Under the pieces are notes generated by a model. That model worked only from the letters and a program-made list of their open reading frames with translations, was not told the origin of the DNA and ran no database searches. DNA of 64,000 nt from Elmis aenea (taxonomy: Eukaryota; Arthropoda; Insecta; Coleoptera; Elmidae): assembly GCA_947652605.1 (NCBI GenBank), contig OX393578.1:56427415-56491414 (forward strand), in the 5' to 3' direction. This document shows, piece by piece, positions 60,101-64,000 of the stretch. Made by a program: the position numbers and the translations under genes. Position 1 is the first letter of the stretch. Every line of letters begins with the position of its first letter.

Positions 60101-61126
60101 AAAAAACTGTTTGGATAATGTATATTAGAATAGCTGTCCCTATATAAATGAAATGCTCTGAATTTAATGGCACACAGATTTTTGCTATCTCATCAAGTTG
60201 TCTAACAAAATGAGAAAAAAGATTACTGAGTCTCTAGAAAAACCAAATTTATTTCAAAACTCTCTAATCAAAAAACTGTTTGCACAATTTGAATTATAAT
60301 TGTTGTTCTTATGTCAATCACATGCTCTGAATTCAATGGCGCATACAGATTTTCGCTATCACATCAAGTTTTTCAACAAAATGGAAAAACAGATTAATGA
60401 TTCTCAAAATAAAACAATAAATTTCGAAACTATTTAAATAATAAACTATTTGTATAATTTATATTAGAACTGCTGTGTGGCCAAAAGGAATGGAATATGC
60501 TATATATCTCAGTTAATATCCACTTTAGGGAAAAATGTTTTGTATAAAAGTTGTTTGGTACTTAGTTTTCCACTTGGTTGCACAATAGCAAAAGTCTCCA
60601 AAACCAAAATGAATATTTTTGTTTTATAAGTGTTTAAAGCAAATAGTTGTAAAAAAAATATATAGCAAACCTACTGTAATATAAAAAAATCTCCCATCGA
60701 CTGATTATTTAGGGCAAAAGGTTCTACGCGTTGCTCTTCAAGCAGATAGTAATAGCTTTGCAATTCTTCATTAAAATCGCCATCAATTTCGTAACGTGTC
60801 GAATAAGCGTGTAATATATTAATATTTGTTTCTCCAAACACACCCAAATCTTGCGCTAACTTATAAACAATATTGTCCTTTTCTCCATGACACCATTGGG
60901 CTCCCAAATCTATCACAGCGTCGCCGAAATTTTCACTGTTAATTCTGCCACCGATCCTGTGTTCCGCCTCCAAAATAGTTATCGAAGTAATATTATTTTC
61001 AAAAAGTCTTGTGGCCGCGGCTATGCCCGCTATTCCACCGCCAACTATAATAACCGACGGACGGCATTCGACTTTTACAAGCAAACAGGACAACAATAAA
61101 AATTTAAATAATCGTAAGTTGCTCAT
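57123..61126 (-). CDS. secreted FAD-dependent polyamine (spermine) oxidase 1, four exons, complete
   Basis: Flavin amine oxidases of this family oxidise spermine/spermidine derivatives to aldehyde, amine and hydrogen peroxide. Exons: 61126-60675, 59542-58798, 57687-57479, 57378-57123; GT-AG, phases 2, 0, 2; 1662 nt, 553 aa. An N-terminal signal peptide (RLFKFLLLSCLLVKV, cleavage expected near Cys21) precedes the dinucleotide-binding motif VIIVGGGIAG (26-34 region) and EAEHRIGGRI. DLGAQWCHG follows. The conserved active-site Lys is Lys361 in GFGAVMKIFL. The C-terminal FAD motif is LLFAGEATHPHYFGTVHGAL. The start is the first in-frame ATG, preceding the signal peptide. Intron 1 carries a diverged tandem repeat and intron 2 non-LTR fragments. 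A signal peptide points to extracellular or luminal action, unlike cytosolic or peroxisomal relatives. The exact substrate is not predictable. Confidence 0.93.
57950..58735 (+). mobile_element. non-LTR RNase H/C-terminal fragments, tandemly repeated
   Basis: The same segment appears about three times (start points near 57,960, 58,345 and partial at 58,255), each giving a zinc-knuckle-like ICRGCG followed by EEETPLHVLC and YRRRL-MEKPNQEELR. This is the RNase H/C-terminal end of an insect non-LTR polyprotein, in broken frames. It lies in intron 2 of polyamine oxidase 1, antisense to it. Confidence 0.75.
59935..60480. repeat. diverged ~175-bp tandem repeat in polyamine oxidase 1 intron 1
   Basis: Three units share ATGCTCTGAATTTAATGG (at about 59,970, 60,152 and 60,323), TTTTCGCTATC, ATCAAGTT and AAAATGGAAAAA. 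Non-coding and unlike the satellites of the left end. Confidence 0.8.
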
Positions 61127-62404
61127 TTTTTTGGACAACACATAATTTTCAATTTTGTTACACGAATTTTAGACCCACCAACGGCCAACTAAACTTGAGC
61201 ACTTCATTTGATACAAATAACCTTGTCTTTATTGATAATGGGCTAAAATTTATTTATTATAACCTTTGAAACTGACTTATAAACCTCAGTTTAAACAATT
61301 TAATAGTAATTTAGCATAATTAGCGTTTATTCAATAGGATACGTATGTACTTCATTAATTTATTTAACTTTCTTTATCGACTATGTTGTAAACACTTTTA
61401 AAAAATCGCGAATCAAAAATAATGTTTTATTCTACTTTTAAAAGTGCATTATTTTATTTCTCTTGTTCAAGAATACGCTATCGTCATTTGGAAATACGAG
61501 GGTCAAACTGAACTTATTGGGAATAAAATACACGGTTGATGTTTTCTAAGCTTTTATTTTAAATATTTTCAGTAGTAATATAACAATTGTATGGAAAATT
61601 ATCGATAATTTTTTGTAAATATGCCCGAATGTAAGTTAAGCTGGAAAAAAACACGAGTGCACGAGTGATTTTTTTCTGATTCATTTTGCATGAGTGAAGA
61701 TTTGTCAAAAATTAGAGATTATTTGCAACAAAATTTGTCAGAAAATTTCCTTCACCTAACCTACCTTTCAAATTAAATGTACGTTATGTCAAATTTTACA
61801 AGTACTGTGAGAGTGGTGCGTCAGGGGTGTGGTTTAATCTATATTAAAGTAACGCTACTGGTCGCCAAAATTCGTCAAAAAATTATCAAGACCAAAATAT
61901 TTAATTCCCTCTCCAAATTTATATTTTCGACCAATCACAAACTCAGATTTCTTAGAAACGACCAATAAACGCATGGAAATCTGTTAATTGCGAAAAGGAT
62001 ATTATCAGTGTATGTTTATCGGTCGTTTCTAGGAAATCTGAGTTTGTTATTGGTCAAAAACGCAAATTTGACAGGAGGATCAACATCTGACAGGAGAATG
62101 TAAAATTATTACCGTGTAATAATGCTCCTATTGGTAGTCTCTAGAAGATTTAAGATTAGTGATTGGTTGAAAACGAAAATTTGACAGGTGAAGGAAATTT
62201 TCAAAGTAATTCCCTCCATCAATAATACGCTTCGTTATTATTAAGTGTGCATTACTTAAAAGCTCTCAACCAATTAATTCTCTTTTCGAATACTTGCAAA
62301 ATCATCTTGAATGGCCGTATGAATCTCTTCCTCAGACCAGAATTTTTTATCCTGCTTATTTCTTGCAAATTCAAAAATAATTGACTTTACCTACAAGCAA
62401 AATG
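61127..62404. other. intergenic between the two polyamine oxidases
   Basis: AT-rich. Contains an inverted repeat at 61,925-62,062. Minus-strand 62,390-62,280 could read KKFWSEEEIHTAIQDDFAS, an exon-like stretch I could not assign. No other feature. Confidence 0.4.
61925..62062. repeat. inverted repeat (MITE-like)
   Basis: GACCAATCACAAACTCAGAT pairs with ATCTGAGTTTGTTATTGGTC; arms of about 42 bp, spacer about 45 bp. A third degenerate unit follows at about 62,130-62,170. Confidence 0.7.
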
Positions 62405-63040
62405 AACAATTCCCGATATCAATAAACAATGCCAAAATCCCACATTGCGATACAGCAAAATACTTGGCAATGAATCTGGATATTCGTCTTCGACGGAAAG
62501 AACACATTAAAAAAAAGAACTTGACCTTAAATACAAAAAAAATGTACTTTCTGATTGGAAGAAAATCACAATTGTCTGTGCATAATAAGATGCTACTATA
62601 CAAACACATCCTTAAGCCAGTCTGGACTTCGGGGTTCAGCTCTGAGGAAGTGCAGCCAAAAACAATATAGATAAGTCCAGATCTTTCAAAATAGAGTGCC
62701 CCGAGGTATTGTCGATGCTCCGTGGTACTATCGAAATGACCACCTACACAGAGATCTGAAGATTCCAACCGTCAGAGAACAGATCACAATGTTCCCGGAA
62801 AAGCACGAGGGAAGACTTCACTCCCATGGCAACACCGAGGTGCTGCAGCTCCTAGATAATGCTGGTTTGAAAAGAAGCCTCAAGAGGATCAAATTTTTTG
62901 AACTGGTGCAGTGTATATCGCGAAACAGTGCTAAATCAGAGCATAGTGAACCTGTGCGTAACACGCGGTTAGAAACCAAGAAACACCAAATGATGATGAG
63001 GACATCTTGGAAAAATACCTAGTCTATAAGAATTTTAGAA
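62405..63040 (+). mobile_element. Jockey-type non-LTR reverse transcriptase C-terminus
   Basis: The plus strand gives NLDIRLRRKEHIKKKN, YFLIGRKSQLS, NKMLLYKHILKPVWTSG, then after a frameshift APWYYRNDHLHRDLKIPTV and EVLQLLDNAGLKRSLKRIK, the usual end of Jockey-clade polyproteins. 5'-truncated and degenerate. It is antisense to the flanking polyamine oxidases. Confidence 0.85.
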
Positions 63041-63438
63041 TAAAATTGTAGGTTAGTCTCCCTAGACTAGTAACAATATTTAAACAAAGAAAAAAAATCG
63101 TACATTGCCAAGTCAGGTGATTACGGTGGATGCTCTTTTACTTTTAGTTTTTTGCCAGACGCTGTAGAGTTGAAGCTGCCGTATGGGACGATATTTTATT
63201 GTTATAGAGCATACACAATTACACAATTACCATTAAACCCAACAGTGTAGGAACATTTTTGCAAAACCGGCTTTAAGCAAATTATGGACCAATGGCCCCA
63301 CGATCAACTACCATTATCTCAAAAAATCTTAAACTTTCATCTCTTCAAATATTCAACCACATTCCTTTAAGTGCAAATTTATTAATAATCCAAACAGCAC
63401 TATACTTAAAATAATTTAACAAGTTTGATTCTAAAATA
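63041..63438. other. 3' flank of polyamine oxidase 2
   Basis: AT-rich; nothing recognised beyond probable 3' UTR. Confidence 0.4.
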
Positions 63439-64000
63439 CTACATTTTATGACGCATGCGTGAACTAATTATTCTGTCGGCTTCTCGGTAACCTGTTTCTA
63501 TGGCACCATGAACTGAAGAATAATAGCGATGATGAGTGGCTTCACCAGCAAATAGCAAAGTTAAATTTCCATCCTCATTGCTGATAGGTTTCGATAATTC
63601 GATATTACCAGATGGTTTTCTTCTGCGCGATTTCAAAGTCTGGAAACAGTATGCTCCATGGAAATTGGGATTCGAATACCAATTTGAACTACGGCCAAAA
63701 CATTTTTAAATTAAAACAAACTGGATACGACTTAAAAGTTACCAATAACGTACCTTAGATAACCATCGGGGTTTGGTATATCATATTTATGCCCAAAAAA
63801 CTTTTTCAAAGTAAACATTATTCCATTGATCAAAGTTTCACCGGAAAGTTGCTCTATTTGTGGCACGAAACTTCCGGCAAACCAAACCGTCAGCGCCTTG
63901 GGATTTTTATCAACGGGATAAATAGCGTACATATCCAAAATCCAAGATTTCCCCTCCTAGAAATAGCAAAATTTTAGGGAGAGTAACACACAGTTACGGA
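63439..64000 (-). CDS. polyamine (spermine) oxidase 2, 3' part only
   Basis: Two exons are in the window: 63956-63754 and 63688-63439, with the same phases (0 and 2) as the last two exons of polyamine oxidase 1. They read SWILDMYAIYPVDKNP then FFGHKYDIPNPDGYL, SNWYSNPNFHGAYCFQT and the FAD-binding LLFAGEATHHRYYSSVHGAI, ending at TAG (63439-63441). The remaining N-terminal exons, including the FAD GxGxxG and the active-site Lys, lie beyond position 64,000. It is a head-to-tail tandem paralogue of polyamine oxidase 1. Confidence 0.9.

Noticed and set aside
62280..62390. Possible extra exon (KKFWSEEEIHTAIQDDFAS) on the minus strand
   Set aside because: The open stretch is short, has no confirmed donor or partner exon, and abuts a non-LTR fragment; kept only as a note.

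Overview
The window is eukaryotic, AT-rich and loaded with transposons. It looks like an insect nuclear genome, most probably a beetle: the genes are split by spliceosomal introns, and there are two insect gustatory receptors whose exon layout and C-terminal motif resemble beetle receptors. The order is an inference. Gene models were built by hand by joining reading frames at splice sites; eight of them close perfectly in frame from ATG to stop.

Layout. (1) 1-12,500: a gene-poor, satellite-rich block with a 124-bp tandem repeat at the left edge, two related ~170-bp satellite subfamilies (about 3.78-6.35 kb and 7.2-9.9 kb), and a G-rich box recurring four times. (2) 12,499-18,562, minus strand: a complete six-exon gustatory receptor (401 aa). 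(3) 20.4-38.5 kb, plus strand: a cluster of five SERHL/kraken-type alpha/beta hydrolases (336-339 aa), each with one coding intron at the same place (Trp-Gln | Asp), separated by hAT, Tigger, mariner and non-LTR elements. (4) 40,191-44,469, minus: a second six-exon gustatory receptor (417 aa) with the same intron positions. (5) 45,025-55,255, minus: a complete ten-exon type-B carboxylesterase (555 aa) with an intact Ser-Glu-His triad, expanded by nested transposons in its introns. (6) 57,123-61,126, minus: a complete secreted flavin polyamine oxidase (553 aa). (7) 63,439-64,000, minus: the last two exons of a second polyamine oxidase that continues past the right edge.

Mobile DNA. There are hAT elements with clear 8-bp target duplications, Tc1/mariner and Tigger remnants, two RT-bearing non-LTR copies plus fragments, a tRNA-derived SINE family, and several long palindromic (foldback-like) elements that begin CAG, end CTG and are flanked by TATA. 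Some are nested three deep.

The genes do not form one obvious pathway. They fit an environmental-response neighbourhood (contact chemosensation, ester hydrolysis, amine oxidation, mitochondrial-type serine hydrolases) that grew by tandem duplication. I saw no bacterial-type operon, CRISPR array, rRNA or bona fide tRNA gene. The most notable non-genic items are the TATA-flanked palindromes, which could be transcribed as long hairpins, about 40-bp insertions of a non-LTR 3' tail, and the recurring G-rich box.
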